Part shown: positions 1 through 10,904 of the stretch, piece after piece | Layout of the letters: each line of letters begins with the position of its first letter | How positions within the stretch are numbered: the first letter of the stretch is position 1 | Source of the DNA: Takakia lepidozioides | Taxonomy: Eukaryota; Streptophyta; Takakiopsida; Takakiales; Takakiaceae | Direction: 5' to 3' | Assembly: GCA_030704615.1 (NCBI GenBank) | Contig: CM060731.1 | Span: forward strand, 45,384,001-45,448,000 | Length of the DNA: 64,000 bases | Program-made: the position numbers and the translations under genes | Notes under the pieces: generated by a model | Seen by the model: only the letters and a program-made list of their open reading frames with translations | Database searches by the model: none | What the model was told of the DNA's origin: nothing

Positions 1-639
1 TATCAAATGAATGCAGATGAAATACGTCCACAATGGAAGAAGCTGGATTAACCATGATGTAGGTTCATCCATGAACCGAATGATGTTGTTGTTTCTAAAG
101 TTTGCAATTATGCCCGTCTGTAGCTGGCAACGGCAGGCATAGGGCTTTTTCTTCTTCTATTTTTGGAGGAATAGGGACTGAGGCCCTGTCTTTTGCAATA
201 CTATTATTTGAGGTCCATTAGAAGGTTGCAAACCTTCAAACTCACCACCAGCTTTTATTTTTTTGGAAAAAGGAGCAAGCCCTTGAGCTTAATTAGAATT
301 ACCAGCTTCAGTGACAAGTAACACTTCAATGCCAACTTCCCCAATATGAAAAATAATGTAGCAATATAGAAACACAAGTTTGAATAATTTGAGGTGATTA
401 GTCCATAGAATTAATCAATCAGAATATATGATATTAGATGTGAATTAAGTAAGATAATTTAAGAATAGGTAGTGATTACCGCTTTTGTAGGGGAATAACA
501 AATGTGAAAAAGGGGAAAAAATAAAGTTGTTTAGTAAATAAAAAGCTAGTAGGTGCCCTCCTCATGTGTTAGCTTAACATCTACATTAGAAAGAAATGTT
601 AAGTCTTTTCTGATAGGATAACATCTTCTAAAGTTTGAC
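1..639. other. AT-rich non-coding stretch
   Basis: No coding segment, RNA gene or clear repeat end was recognised here. The sequence is AT-rich with short poly-A and poly-T runs and ends where a tRNA-derived SINE begins. Confidence 0.5.
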
Positions 640-800
640 CTCCCCAAGGGAGTGTAACTTATGGTGTCACTTCACCACAAGGGCTGCTACCTTCCAGCTG
701 AAAGGTGGACGCCTTCATGACACACCATACCGTGGTTTGAACCCACAACCACATCCAACGTGGTATGTGCCCATTACCACTGGGCTACATGTTGGTTGTC
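640..800 (-). mobile_element. tRNA-derived SINE, family 1, copy 1
   Basis: Read on the minus strand, the block starts with a pol III A-box-like TAGCCCAGTGG (near 787) followed by a B-box-like GGTTCAAACCA, in the order and spacing of a tRNA. A shared non-tRNA body follows, containing GTCCACCTTTCAGCTG. A second copy with the same layout lies at 9598-9766, and body-only fragments lie near 33.3 and 52.3 kb. The tail ends in a short GACCTCCC motif. The tRNA-like boxes are seen directly; the SINE assignment is inference from them and from the copies. Confidence 0.75.
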
Positions 801-899
801 AACATCTTCTTACATTGGTGTTAGCTAATGGTTTTGGTGTCAATAAAGCCAATAGCTATAAGGCTCCAGCAGCTTTTACCTTCTATGATAAGGCCAATG

Positions 900-2640
900 C
901 AAACTGGCCTTATCAAGAAACGTTTGATTTTTGAAAACATTCTTTTAGCAAATGAGGCATTACATTTTGCCTTGGACTCAAACCGGCCCCTAGCCATGCT
1001 AATGCTGATTTCGAAAAGGCCTTTGACAGAATAAATTGGGATTTTTTGTTCAAAGCCATTCTTAAGTCCAGCATCAATGGGGACTTCATGGCTTGGATCA
1101 GAACTTTTCTCTTCTCCAGCTCTAGCAGGGTCTTAACCAATGGTTACCTCTCCAAGTCCTTTCAGCTGCAACGCTGGGTCCGACAGGGATGCCCCCCTTC
1201 TCTTTTTTTATTTCTGATTCCTGCTGATTGCTGGGGTTACCCGCTGGATTCTCAAACGGCCCTGACTGGGGTTGATTATCCCGGTCATGGCGTCCCCCCC
1301 CCCCCATAAATCTAAAAGTCTCTATCTATGCTGATGACTCGAGGATGATTAGTGCTATACTTGGGTAGTAATAATAAGCATAATATTGATTTAGGTTTGC
1401 AATCTCTGAATTCCTTTTATTTGGCTTTTGGCTTTAAAGTCAATTGGGGTAAGTCTGTTGGGATTATTTCCTTAGGTCCCTTATTGACACCGCCACCTTC
1501 CCCCTAGGGTTCTGAATTTGGGTTACGAAGCTGGCGACTCTCATAAATTATTAGGTCATCTCAGTTCAGAGCAGCGCTTTGACCCCATAGTCAACACTCT
1601 TATGAATCGTCTTACTTTCTACTCTTCTTTGCAGCTCTCATTTGTAGGCCGTGCTTTGGTAACAAATCAGGTTTTAAATCAGCGGCTTTGTAGTTTATTG
1701 CTTCTGTTTGGGACCTGGTTTCTCGCTCCTCAGAAGGATCAAAGCATTAATTCGTCATTTTCTCTAGGGAGCTAAAGATGTGAGTAGGGATAAACGGGCC
1801 CTGATCTCTTGGGAACAGCTGATCTGCTGCAAGAAGAAGCTATATGGAGGTTTGGGCATTATGGACCTTGATCGCAAAATTAGAGCTCTCTTAGGCAAAT
1901 GGATTCCTCTAACTTTTCTTCCCTCGGCGGCCCTTGAAAGTTTCTGATTTGGAGACACATCGCTCTCCCGGCCTCTAGTTTGCATTGGGTCCCTAGCATG
2001 CGTTGGCTCGTAAGGAGGAAAGGACAATTATCTCTCTCGAGGCTTCCAGCTTGCCTGGTAGACCATTTGGAAGGCAACTTGGACATTTAATCTTAGAAAT
2101 ATTTTTTACCAAATTCCTCCAAAATCGTGGGATGAGGCAATTAGCTAGACATCCCCTTTTTTTGCAATCTGCAGCTTGATTCTGAGCCCGTGGCCTCTGC
2201 AAGTGCTAGATGGGCTACTTGGGAAACGGGCTGACCTCTGCTTCGTCCGAGATGTGTAGCTTGTCTCGGGGTTTAAGGATCTTTCTCTCTGCGATAGTCC
2301 TTTTCACCACAATAGGCTCTTTGGCTGGATGGCCGCTCGTCACTTCGGCTATTCACTCTAGATGGTACTCCAACATCCTTTTAGGCGCTGGGCGTGATTA
2401 ATCTTGGCAGACCCCGGCTTGGTGACCGGGCTCCCCGGGCGGGATCCCTTTGTGATGTCATCTTTGTCGTTGTTGTTATCTCACAGGTAGCCTTAGGCCT
2501 AGGATTTATGGCTTCCCCCAATTGCTCTCTCCTTTGCATCAGGAGTTTTCTTGCAATGCTTCCGGTACATTCGTTGTGTGTAGAGAGGTTGGGGGGGGGG
2601 GGGGAGGGTGCGTATTATAACTTTGGATGGTGCTATTAAC
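900..2640 (+). pseudogene. Decayed plant L1-type LINE: reverse transcriptase and zf-RVT remains
   Basis: Frame-shifting pieces in order match a plant non-LTR reverse transcriptase. Around 930-1040 is the LANEALHFA-like region and the end of the KAFDRINWDF block, continued at 1046-1200 with FLFKAILKSS and VRQGCPPS. The catalytic YADDS is readable at about 1328, NQVL and KLLGH-like thumb residues at 1518-1700, and a zf-RVT-like region (SWEQLICCKKKLYGGLGIMDLD) at 1780-1900, degenerating towards 2.6 kb. Several frameshifts and stops mean it cannot make a protein. The 5' part (endonuclease) is missing. A poly-G run at about 2590-2605 lies at its 3' side. Confidence 0.75.
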
Positions 2641-3424
2641 CCGTGCTATGCAGAAGCATGGCCACTCTAATTACAATGGGATTTTATCTATTTTATGATT
2701 CCTCATGATATGCCTTTTGTCTCAACTCCCCTAGGATTCAGGAGAATGGTGGTGGTGTTTACATGACACTTCGAAATCCTTAAATTTCTCTTATTCTGCA
2801 ATTTAGCTAGGTTACAAAACCCCAATGGCAATTGAGGCCAAACTAGTTTTGGGAAATTATTGGGCACGTGGCTGTGGATAGGTCTGGAGACACATTTGGA
2901 AATGTACTTGGCTGAAGCAACGGGCAGCGAAACACTCTGTCTTCCTCTAGAAGCTATGTAACAGAATTCTCCCTTTTTCTTTCTTTTAATCTTTCCCGGA
3001 TAATCTCTGTACCTCTTGTGCTGAACAAAGGGAAAAGACAACCCAAACCCACTTTTATATGGACTAGTTACTATAGGAATTGAGAGCTATGGACTATTTT
3101 ACACCTTAAAAACAAATTGTCCATAGCATATTATATTTTGGGTTTTGGGGGTGTCATCTTTTACCAAAAGGCATACAAATCTATAATCTACAATGGCCAC
3201 GTGGTATCTAGACAAGTGGTTGTAAACTCTACATTTTGACGTCAGATTAAAATATTTAATAAATAACGTCTTCAATATCTGGGGGGACTTTTTACTACTA
3301 TCTATTTTTTTTTAAATAAACTAACAAAATTGGCTTAAGAAATATTTTTCTCTATGGACTCAACATCTGTCATTTTTGGTCCACCCATTCGTGCAAATGC
3401 CCTCAGTAGATGCCCTAGTCTTTC
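2641..3424. other. Non-coding AT-rich interval
   Basis: No recognisable coding sequence. A 112-codon reading frame on the minus strand (2703-3041) shows no family motif and is probably chance. The interval separates the decayed LINE from the recombinase-like pseudogene. Confidence 0.4.
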
Positions 3425-6400
3425 TCAATGATTCCAGTTCCACTGCCTTCTATTTCTCAGCTTCAATTTCTCAAGCTCATACGCCTTCATCCTTTCATAC
3501 TCAAGATTTTTTCCTCCTCAGCAGCTTTTAGTCTAGCTTCTTTAAGAATTATCTTTTTCTCATGTTCAATTGCCTTCAAACGTTCTACTCCATTACATCT
3601 TTTCTTATTTCCAAAGCCTTCATTCTCTTCGCTTCGATTAATGCCTTCTACTTTTTCTTTTCAGCCTCAGCAACAAAACGTAAAGCTTCATACTCAAACT
3701 CAGCGTCAGCTGACATCAGGTTGTAATAACACTATAGGAAAAGGGGGGTTGCGACGCCTACCTCCCCATGACGCCTCTCCCGTGCGACGCCCTGGGCATC
3801 GCAAAAATACTACCAAAATCCACTTTATGTGGATTTTGGCCAAGTCCTTTATTGCGACACCTCAGGCGTCGCAATGGACAATTTTTAAAAAAAAAAACGT
3901 CGCAGCCCAGCTGCGACACTCCGGAAGTCGCATAAAGCAAAAATAAAAATAAAAATAAAAATAAAACCATGCATTTTAATCCGACGCCTGGGCGTCGCAA
4001 ACGTCGCATCAAATACCCCAGGAGAGGGAAAAAAAATTAAAAATTAAAAATTAAAAAAAACCAAAAACAAAACATTGCATTTTCGAATGCGGCGCCCAAG
4101 ATGTCGCATTTGAGTTTTCTTTTTGTTGATAACTTATTTTGCGACGCCCGAAGTGTCGCAACTGGGAATTTTCAGTGGGTTGGATTTGCGACCCCCATGA
4201 CGTCACATTAAGTCTTACATTTGCGACGGCCCCATAGCGACACATCTGTGATTTGTGATTTTCGCGGGGCCGGAAAATCACCCCCTAAAATGGTGTAGTG
4301 TAATCTGATGTACTATTAGGGGCACACAAAGCATCATCTATCAGTTGATGAATAGAGACCCCAGTTGACTGATTCATAGGATTCACATGAACTTCACGTA
4401 AAGGAGATCGAGAACCAGTCGATATAGGTTGTTTACCACAACCGGATATTGAATGCATAGGTCGTTCCCGAATTGGAACATGGGACTGGACCACTCCACG
4501 TCCAACTGTTTGCTTGAGCAAGCTGAGAAGGTAGAACGTTCTCAGTACCATCAGATACCATAACGAGCGAGCTTGACGATTAGGCACCAAGCTCTTTGGT
4601 TGCACAACCAATAGGAACATCAACTGGTCCATCTTCACGACTCGTAGGATGACACTAGCCATCATGATTACTCCGAACAGCTCCACTACCCAATGAAGAA
4701 CCCATAGCTTTAACAACAACCGACTTATGCAACACTAAATTAAATTGACAATAGCTGCGGATCCAATTATTGGTGGCCACAAAAAATCTGAAGAAACCTC
4801 CAAAGCTACAAGCGACATGCATGGAAGAATGTTCCCATTGGCTGCCATTTCTTGAAGATGGGCTCACATTGCTGGGATCTCCTTACCATTTCAAAGCTTC
4901 AACTGTTCTCGATAATGAAACTCGAAATCTAGTAAATGTCCAGTCTCTTCATTGTAGGGTCTCCGTAGTACGGCCTAAGCAGAAAAATGCTTAATGAAAA
5001 GGCTTCTGTCGTACCTTGCAAGTCTTCAAATTCCCGTGTCATGTGGTCAAAGCAATTATTTCTTCAGAATTTTGGGCAATCGCCTGCATCCTGATGATTG
5101 AGGTCACCCTTCCAGATTTGTTTGTAATATCCTTCGTTATCCCCACAGATCAAGCCATTTGCCGCATCCAATCTCTCATTATACCCTCTCCACAATTGAT
5201 TCCCTTTTAAACTAAAAATGATCACGAGAATTATATTTGCAGCTCAAGAACAAGTGTCCGTTCTCGCTGCCAGGTGGCATTTAACTCAGCAGAATCGAAT
5301 ATGTCCGTAGAACGTCCGGATCGTAACAATAATACAGGACAACGCATCTGCTCATTCTGAAAACATTTCACTGACACTTCATAGTTCTTCGACGTCGTCT
5401 CATCGTATCTGCAAACAAGAGACACAAATAGTATTTAAATATTATAACCAGAAACACAAGAACCAACATACACAAAAATGGATATGATACATTTGCAACA
5501 GATACAAAAACAGGTAAGGTATATACCGCAAAAAAGCCTCTGCTCAACGACAACCTGTCTGTTGCTGCATAAATGCAAGCAGGAGAAAAAGCGCGCGAAG
5601 ACAAATTAAACTACCACAAATGAAACAATAAAACGCCATTCGCTTTTGAACACTTCTGGTGTAATTTGCTTGGTTCTTAGGACAGTCTAAAATCAACTGC
5701 TCCTCCTCATAAGTGATGCCCTCAACTTTTCGCCTCTCAACATTAGCACTAGCGTCTCTACTCATCTCCATGGCCTTGTTAACGGCACAAGTCGTTTTTA
5801 TAAAAACGGATGCTCATTGATTTTAAATCTTGGCTCATGAACACCAATACGACACACCCGATTCTCCTGTTCCCGAATAGTCATCCTGTTGAAGTGCATA
5901 TAGATATTCATGAGGGATGAAGTATGGTAACATGATCCATCTTTCTTACAGACCATCCCAAAGAACACACTAAGTAGGCCAACAAGCTCTAAGAAATGAA
6001 GCTCTTCAACAGACTTCTCAACAGAGTATCCCATCATAATCCTCCACTTCTGAAATTTATTCTTGCCCACTTTTCGTTTTTCTCACTGGGATTAGTATAA
6101 TGCTTCAAGAGCTTATTCAACTCCTCAACATTGAAGGGAAGAAAGCCAAGAGAAATCACATCACTTCCACTATGAACAACTAAATCACTTTGACCAGATA
6201 TAGTTCCACTGACTAGAACCAATGTCTCCGTTGATCCAATGACCATCTCACTCTCAGCAATTTGCTGAGTCTGAGCATGATCACTCGACATAGCAACTTG
6301 CTCCACATTACACAAACAACCTGCTCCTCATCAATATGATTCACAACTGGCTCTATATGATGAACCTCCTCTTCAATTTGATCGGCAGCAGGTAGTACTG

Positions 6401-6440
6401 TCGATTCTGCACATTGACAGTGGCAAGACAAACCCATTGG
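3425..6440 (-). pseudogene. Tyrosine-recombinase-like (DUF3504/Crypton-like) gene, broken, with coiled-coil C-terminus
   Basis: Reading the minus strand from 6437 down there is an acidic N-terminal region, then FLPFNVEELNKLLKHYTN near 6100-6180. A frameshift leads into a helical core-binding-like segment at 6070-5800 (HFNRMTIREQENRVCRIGVHEP), and on to YEEEQLILDCPKNQAN at 5700. A TTTGCAG acceptor near 5409 precedes YDETTSKNYEVSVKCFQNEQ. At 5150-5000 is ITNKSGRVTSIIRMQ followed by EEIIALTT, which resembles the HxxR box and the GH motif of tyrosine recombinases of the DUF3504/Crypton group. The GH glycine codon is now TGA, the HxxR His position reads Lys, and the expected Tyr (TAC at 5011-5013) is one frame off. 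After a CACTA insertion (3730-4300) the frame resumes into a Lys/Glu/Ala-rich coiled coil (3720-3425), also with stops. The family call is inference from these motifs. It could be a transposon gene or a domesticated relative. Confidence 0.5.
3730..4300. mobile_element. Non-autonomous CACTA element (571 bp) with TAA target duplication
   Basis: The element begins CACTATAGG and ends GGTGTAGTG, so both ends carry CACTA inverted, and it is flanked by TAA at 3727-3729 and 4301-4303, the 3-bp duplication expected for the CACTA/EnSpm superfamily. Inside, TGCGACGCC-type motifs recur about ten times, many as facing pairs that make short hairpins, like the subterminal repeats bound by CACTA transposases. 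It has no transposase. It interrupts the minus-strand recombinase-like reading frame; removing it and one TAA copy joins the two sides in frame. Confidence 0.85.
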
Positions 6441-9400
6441 TACCTCAAAATTTTCAAGATGGACACCTCAATACTGACATAAGTATTTGTCGTGTTGTAA
6501 GTTTATCATCTTCAAGTGCGGAGAGAACATGTTGTATTTGTCATGTTGTACTACGTGTAGCTCGGAATCCTTCTTGGGGGTCACTGATAATTTGGTGTTG
6601 CTCGCCATATCTTGATAGCATTGTGGTGAGCGTACTGGTGAATAGCTTGTATATGGTGTTGGCCAGTGCTATGGGTCTGTAATTACTGAGATCTGTAGGA
6701 TCACCTTTTCTGAAGAGTAGAATGGTCCGGCTGTGTTTTCAGGAGTGTGGGATTCGTTTTAATTTGTAACAGAGTTGAAAGAATTTAAAAAGGAGGTAGT
6801 GAAGTTGAGGGTTTAATGCTTGAAGTATAGCATTGGGTATAAGATTGGGGCCCGAGGCTTTAGATTTTGATAGTGTTTTTAGACATGATTCGTAAAGATC
6901 AATTGTGAATAGGTCTATGATGCGATCCGTTGGGGATCCTCTATTGTCAATCGAAAAGCCATCTGTATCGTGCCACGGATAGTGTTTAGCTTTACACATG
7001 CAATTGGCAAAGTGGAGACAAGGATGTAAGCAGTTTGCAACTGCAGGTGTGTATGTTGAGGATGTTTGTGACCATATTTCTTGGTTGATATCCGTTGGAT
7101 TGGTTAGCAAGTGGCCGTGTCTCTGTTTGAGACAGTCAATGGGTGGGTTGAGGGCAGGGTTAAAGATGGCTTTGTGAGTTTTTTTGGGGTGGTCGCGTAG
7201 CAATTGGTTAAAAGAGGAGACAAATTTTTTGTGATTGTCGACGGCTTTTTGTTTGGTAATATTGTAAGCGGCTTTTTTGGCATCTTTGCCAACTTTGGAG
7301 AGAGCAACTGTCCATTTTGGAGTATCTTGAAGATTGGCAGGTGGTGGCATTAGTACTTGACACGTTGTTAAGGTATTTAGGCAAGTGATACGTGGATCCG
7401 ATGTCCAATTATTCCCCTGGTGAATGGGGGTAGTGGTGGGTATAATAGCGATGGCACGCCTGATCGTGTGGTATGTATTAAGATGTGATGTCCATATATG
7501 TTTTTGAGTACGGGTAAGGTAGCCACCATTTTGTTTTGAGCGTGCAGTTTGTGGGATTTCAGGGGGGGCAGAGCAGGTGGCAATCACACTTTTGGTCATT
7601 TCTTGCATTGAAGTTGTGAGTATGGTCTCGGCGTCGTTCCATGCTTTGTCAGGGGACTGTGCGAGGTTTGCTTCGGAGAGTATATCGGAGAGTCTTAGCA
7701 TGAGGTGTACGGATGTTGGCTGGAAGTGTTTTAGAAAGACGATTATGTTATTGTGGGGAAGTGGGGATAAGATTCTAGATTGCGGCGGTGGAACATGTAT
7801 GGGTGGGTTAGGTCGAAAGGGGATGATGGATGCTGGGATGGTGACTGAGACGGGATAATGGTCTGAGTTGTATAAACTATTAATGTGTACTGAGTGTTGA
7901 GGTATGAGGGATGTCATTTTGTGTCTTGAAGTAGAAACCATCAAGAAGACTGAGGGATGAGTAGTTAAGTCCACCTTGTCTGGAGTAATGGTGATCGGCC
8001 GGTATATAACGGAGGTGGTGTGAGTGAGTAAATTTTGCCCATTCATGGTTAACGGGGGATGGAGGTTTGTGAACACCATTGTATGTGTGGCTCATGAGGG
8101 CAATGTCCGTGTTGAAATCGTCTGCTAGGATGTAGTGTTGGGATTGGTTGGAGGGTTGTGTGAGTGTGTTAGAGATGGTGAGTAGGATATCAGGGATCAG
8201 GGGGAGATCTTCGGCATGTGAGGGCATGTACAAGTGGATAAAGATAATGGGAGGGATAGCGGGAAGGTGTAACTTGATGATTTAAAGGTGTGATCGGAGG
8301 GAGAGAGCAACACGTATTTTGACCGTGGTGCTAGGGGAGTGATGTGTGCGAAATATACCAAAAGCCACTCCGCCCCGAGTGGGATAATATGGCACGGAGC
8401 GTCTAAGTAGGCATTGTGCGGCTGTGAAGGAACTGCCATATAGCAAATAGTAGGCTGGAAGGAGATTGTTGATGTAGGAGCTGTTAGGGCCGTTTGTGTT
8501 GAGTTTAGTTTCTTGTAATAGAATGATATGCGGAGATGTAGAGTCCATTAGATGGATAAGGCTTTGAATGCTGGTAAATAAGTGACCCTACATTCTAGGT
8601 GAGTATGTTGAGTGCGTGTGCTTGCTGGGAAGAGGGGGCGTGTGGGGGACTGTGGGTCTAGGGGGTGTTGGGGGTGGGTCATTGGTGTGGCTGGGCAAGC
8701 AAGGTGTGATGACTGGTGGCGGTATCATGGGAGGGGGTTGATATCCAGGGATGCCTATCTTGGCATGGAGGGTTGTAGTGAGAATATTTTTGGAGAGGAA
8801 TGGGAATTTGTTGGTGAGAGTATCTAGCTCTTGTATGGTAGCAGCTGGGTGCACTAGGTGTTCGCCAAGAATCTTGTGAACTACTCCGGGCTTGGCTTGT
8901 AGTAGGTCAAGGGATTCGTGGAGATGCGTAGGTAGTGTGGGGGTGCTAGGTATCTGTGAGGTAGTGTGGGTAGCTCATGCAATTGGTGTAGTAGCAAACG
9001 TATGTGTATGTCTGGTTGGGTTCTAAAGTAGTCATTGCATATTGAGGGGATTGGAGAGATGACAACTATTTATGGGTGGCCGTGACTAGGGATGAGTGTT
9101 CGCAGGTAGGGAGCCCAAAGGTGGCAATTGGGTGCGTGGGTTTACGGTTATTGGTAGGAGGGTTAGGGAGAAAGGGAGAGAAGTGGTCACTAAGGTGTTG
9201 ATATGCAGGCACGAGCATGACAGTGTCTGTTTGGAAGTATAATTCATATCTGTCTTTATGATCCTTTGGAATCTTGTTGATGATGCTAGTGATGGTATAG
9301 GGGTCTGGGTTTGGGTGAATGTCGCCGCAGCGAAGTAGTGTAAGCGTTTCATAGGCAAGTAGATAGGACTTAAAGTGGGATGGTGGATGGTGAGAGGAGT

Positions 9401-9597
9401 GTTTGGATGCAAGGGGTCTCTGGTGATATCGTCCATGTGGGCAGTGGGTTATAAGTTGGATTTTGGGGGGGTGAGGGGTGGGGTGCATGGGGGGTGGTTG
9501 TGGAAAAAGTGTATGAGGGGGATAGAGTTGGTGTTGGCATAGTGGGTACTAGTGGAGCTAGTTGCTTGTGTGGCTAGGAGGTAGATATATATATATA
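6440..9597 (-). pseudogene. APE-type non-LTR retrotransposon (LINE), 3'-truncated and frameshifted
   Basis: On the minus strand an N-terminal Pro/His-rich region (9488-9066) carries CGDIHPNPDP (9300-9329). An APE-type endonuclease follows: LLQETKLN (about 8520), GGVAFGIF, IHLYMPSHAEDLP, ADDFNTDIA (about 8130) and, one frameshift later, NSDHYPV (about 7860). A long linker leads to the reverse transcriptase start LSKSKASGPNLIPNAIL (about 6850) and, after another shift at about 6740, NYRPIALANTIYKLFTSTL and DPQEGFRATRSTTQQI. It stops at about 6440, before the YADD catalytic box. Loss of the 3' half rather than the 5' end is unusual for a LINE and suggests a later deletion. Clade not resolved. 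Confidence 0.8.
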
Positions 9598-9766
9598 GAC
9601 CTCCCGGAGGGAGCCTAAATTATGGTGTCTCTTCACCACAAGGGCTACTGGCTTCAAGCTGAAAGGTGGACACCTTCATGACACACTAGACCGTGGTTTG
9701 AACCCACAACCACATCCAATGTGGTATGTGCCCATTACCAATGGGCTACACGCCGGTTGTTGCTAG
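9598..9766 (-). mobile_element. tRNA-derived SINE, family 1, copy 2
   Basis: Closely similar to the copy at 640-800 over its whole length, with the same A-box-like (TAGCCCATTGG near 9748) and B-box-like (GGTTCAAACCA) motifs on the minus strand, the same GTGTCCACCTTTCAGCTTG body and the same GACCTCCC tail. It abuts a short TA repeat and the 5' side of the LINE. Confidence 0.75.
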
Positions 9767-10239
9767 AAGGTATGGAGTATGGAGGTATGTGGGAGTGTTG
9801 GGCGGGTATTTAACTAGGGCTTCGCGTTGCTCCGCACTATTAGTGACGACTTCTCCAAACAACCTCCGGATAGATGGGCTATATTCAAGTTTTATGAGAG
9901 AGACTACGCATCAAGTTGAAGTCAAGGGAGAAAATGTGATCAAAAGACCTTACACCATGTCAAGCCTCCGATTGATGTGTTGTGCTGATTCGTGCTCCAT
10001 AGTTTTCCCTTCCTCTTTATTTTTTGCCAAAGCAAGAGAGTCCATTGCAATTTGAGGCTTGTTTCATTTGATATTAATTTAACCGGTGTAATGATTCTGG
10101 CTCATTTTGGTACAATAAGTAGATGGATTATGATTGTTGTTTATCTGATATCTTTTTCATCTTATTTTCAATTGGTTTTAATTTTTATTTAATGTCACGT
10201 TTTCATGGAAAAGCTTGGTTTCTTTTTTTTTAATGCATA
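9767..10239. other. Non-coding interval
   Basis: No recognisable gene. A 109-codon frame at 9726-10055 starts inside the SINE and has no family features. Confidence 0.4.
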
Positions 10240-10505
10240 CCAGGGTAGCTTGTGCCGTTGGCCCAAGTGTGTCATCTAAGCCCAAGTGCAATCTCCTATG
10301 TATGCAAGTGCTTATCGCCTATGTTGACCTCTAGGGTAGCCTGTGCCGTTGGCCCAAGTGTCCAATGTCATCTAAGTCATCTAAGTCTAATCATTATTTT
10401 TCCACAGAGCCTACGACCAGATTTGAACCGAAGACCTTTTCCTTGATATCTCTCCTGTCGAGGCTCCAACCATTGTCCCATGAAAGCCCACTTTGCTATT
10501 TATCC
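10240..10505 (-). mobile_element. Second tRNA-derived SINE-like element with internal duplication
   Basis: Read on the minus strand, TGGGACAATGG (about 10480) and GGTTCAAATCTGG (about 10425) are spaced like pol III A and B boxes. Downstream the block CTTGGGCCAACGGCACAGG occurs twice (plus-strand copies near 10245 and 10335, about 88 bp apart). It differs in sequence from the SINE at 640-800, so it is a separate family. No target duplication was confirmed. Confidence 0.5.
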
Positions 10506-10639
10506 CGAATTTCCAACTACCCAAAGTACTTGAAATTCCACATCTCCCACACTGCATGTCCAAAAATCCTGAGACCAACCCCTTCTGGTCGAGGGATTTC
10601 CAATGGTATGCTTGGGCCTCGCGGTTGGGAACATCTCAA

Positions 10640-10682
10640 ATCTACAAAACAAACAAAACAAACAAAACAAAACAAAACAAAC
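10640..10682. repeat. AAAC/AAAAC simple repeat
   Basis: Low-complexity ACAAAACAAAC run on the plus strand. Confidence 0.8.
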
Positions 10683-10904
10683 GTCTTGCTTCATATATTG
10701 ATCATTCCGGTGGCAGTGTCGACAAGGGCATTTTTCCAAATTAATATATGATGCAATTTGAGCGTAAAGAATTTCCAAAAACATCCGTGGGCTTATTTCG
10801 TGGAATATAGTGCCACGTTGCCACGTTACTCCTTGCCAGCCTGGCAAGGCACTTTTTTTTTCGAAAATTCTTTAGTACGCTGGGGAAGCAACCCACGCAC
10901 GTTG

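Noticed and set aside
635-934. 99-codon frame at the SINE
   Set aside because: Lies on the antisense of a tRNA-derived SINE; not a gene.
2587-2605. Poly-G runs here and near 21616
   Set aside because: Possible G-quadruplex, but homopolymers inside decayed LINEs are equally likely to be random or sequencing artefacts.
3428-3946. 172-codon plus-strand frame
   Set aside because: Antisense to a Lys/Glu-rich coiled-coil remnant and then crosses into the CACTA element.
3745-4245. Regularly repeated GCGAC motifs resembling a CRISPR array
   Set aside because: Units are variable, inverted and lack uniform spacers; they are subterminal repeats of a CACTA element in a plant genome.
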